Below, in pieces: positions 63,749-64,000 of a DNA stretch of 64,000 nt. Both the position numbers and the translations under genes were made by a program. The notes beneath the pieces were generated by a model. It saw only the letters and a list, made by a program, of their open reading frames with translations, made no database searches and was not told the DNA's origin. Position 1 is the first letter of the stretch. Each line of letters opens with the position of its first letter. This DNA is from Reichenbachiella faecimaris (GTDB lineage Bacteria; Bacteroidota; Bacteroidia; Cytophagales; Cyclobacteriaceae), in NCBI RefSeq assembly GCF_900176375.1, contig NZ_FWYF01000001.1, forward strand, positions 124,001-188,000. The letters are read 5' to 3'.

Positions 63749-63850
63749 AATATGAATGATTAGAATTGAACATAAAGAATTTGTTCAAAAAGGCGAATAG
63801 CCTTTTGACCCGACAGAAATGCCAGGTTTAAGAAATCATATTATGCGGTC
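63749..63850. other. Short gap before cusA
   Basis: It contains the terminator-like hairpin listed separately and an A/T-rich stretch before the cusA ATG. A promoter for cusA may be here, or transcription may continue from the partial upstream gene past the hairpin. I see no clear -33/-7 pair. Confidence 0.3.
63786..63806 (-). terminator. Terminator-like hairpin between the partial small gene and cusA
   Basis: AAAAGGC and GCCTTTT form a 7 bp stem with a 5-base loop. On the minus strand it is followed by T residues, the orientation expected for a terminator or attenuator downstream of the partial gene ending at 63851. Confidence 0.55.
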
Positions 63851-64000
63851 TTATATGCGGAATACCTGATGCAGAACAGAAATGTCCTGATCGATCAGAG
63901 GGGGTGAATAGTTTGCGTATTGAACCTCTTCATTGATTGAGGAGATAGGTAAGTGAAGAAATGTGATTATAAATGCAGCTACAAACTCAACATTAACACT
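63851..64000 (-). CDS. C-terminal end of a small protein upstream of cusA (partial)
   Basis: A minus-strand frame enters from the right edge and runs 49 codons to a TAA at 63851-63853. It reads 'VNVEFVAAFIITFLHLPIS' and ends 'YSPPLIDQDISVLHQVFRI'. This resembles the ends of short hypothetical exported proteins often found just before cusA in Bacteroidetes metal-resistance operons. Too little is visible for a family call. The frame being open to the window edge and the adjacent hairpin support a real gene. Confidence 0.45.
   Translation of the reverse strand, partial: SVNVEFVAAFIITFLHLPISSINEEVQYANYSPPLIDQDISVLHQVFRI

Overview
The window reads as a chromosomal segment of a Bacteroidota bacterium, most likely a marine or gliding member of the Cytophagales (Reichenbachiella/Fulvivirga-like; genus is a guess). 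The evidence is type IX secretion (T9SS) sorting domains on several large exported proteins, a PorP/SprF protein, a TonB receptor paired with a DUF4249 lipoprotein, the absence of Shine-Dalgarno sequences, and tightly packed operons that often overlap by ATGA. I saw no rRNA, tRNA or CRISPR array by eye.

Region 1 (1-22.5 kb) is ordinary but surface-oriented chromosome. It holds the tail of an aldo/keto reductase, a TPR/FG-GAP exported protein, a VLRF1-type release-factor-like protein, a TonB receptor/DUF4249 lipoprotein/MG2-like protein operon, a HEAT protein with SelO, and a four-gene surface operon (tail-fibre-like protein, CHU_C-sorted protein, PorP/SprF protein, PorE-like OmpA protein with LysM). 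A secreted TPR-CHAT protease-like protein faces that operon.

Region 2 (22.5-43.4 kb) contains a 14-blade propeller sensor that ends after its histidine-bearing DHp domain, two giant T9SS cargo proteins, a HAD-IIA phosphatase, a small lipoprotein sitting between the HAD gene and a decayed copy of that gene's 3' end, a SPOR protein, an MltB-type transglycosylase, and a run of uncharacterised genes around a YdjC-type deacetylase.

Region 3 (43.4-54 kb) is the accessory part. An AIPR-family gene, a DUF6934-like gene and a 56-residue ORF are bounded by copies of a short repeat. A 1.1 kb gene-free, hairpin-rich stretch follows; it includes a 140 bp attC-like imperfect palindrome. Then come three consecutive tyrosine recombinases plus a small coiled-coil DUF6262/TnpC-like protein, an arrangement like Tn554 tnpABC or the ginABCD module of GInt islands. 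After these are an orphan MbcA/ParS-type toxin-binding domain, a metallophosphoesterase operon, and a small Xre regulator whose divergent promoter carries a perfect 24 bp palindrome resembling the C-boxes of restriction-modification controller proteins.

Region 4 (54-64 kb) is a minus-strand copper/silver resistance operon: a partial small protein, CusA-, CusC- and CusB-like tripartite efflux, a 43-residue Cys-Cys membrane peptide, a metal-binding lipoprotein and a CopA P-type ATPase. It is plausibly cargo of the island whose recombinases lie at about 47-52 kb. CopA would move copper from cytoplasm to periplasm and CusABC would expel it across the outer membrane, with repeated CxMHP...CxxCGM modules passing the metal along.
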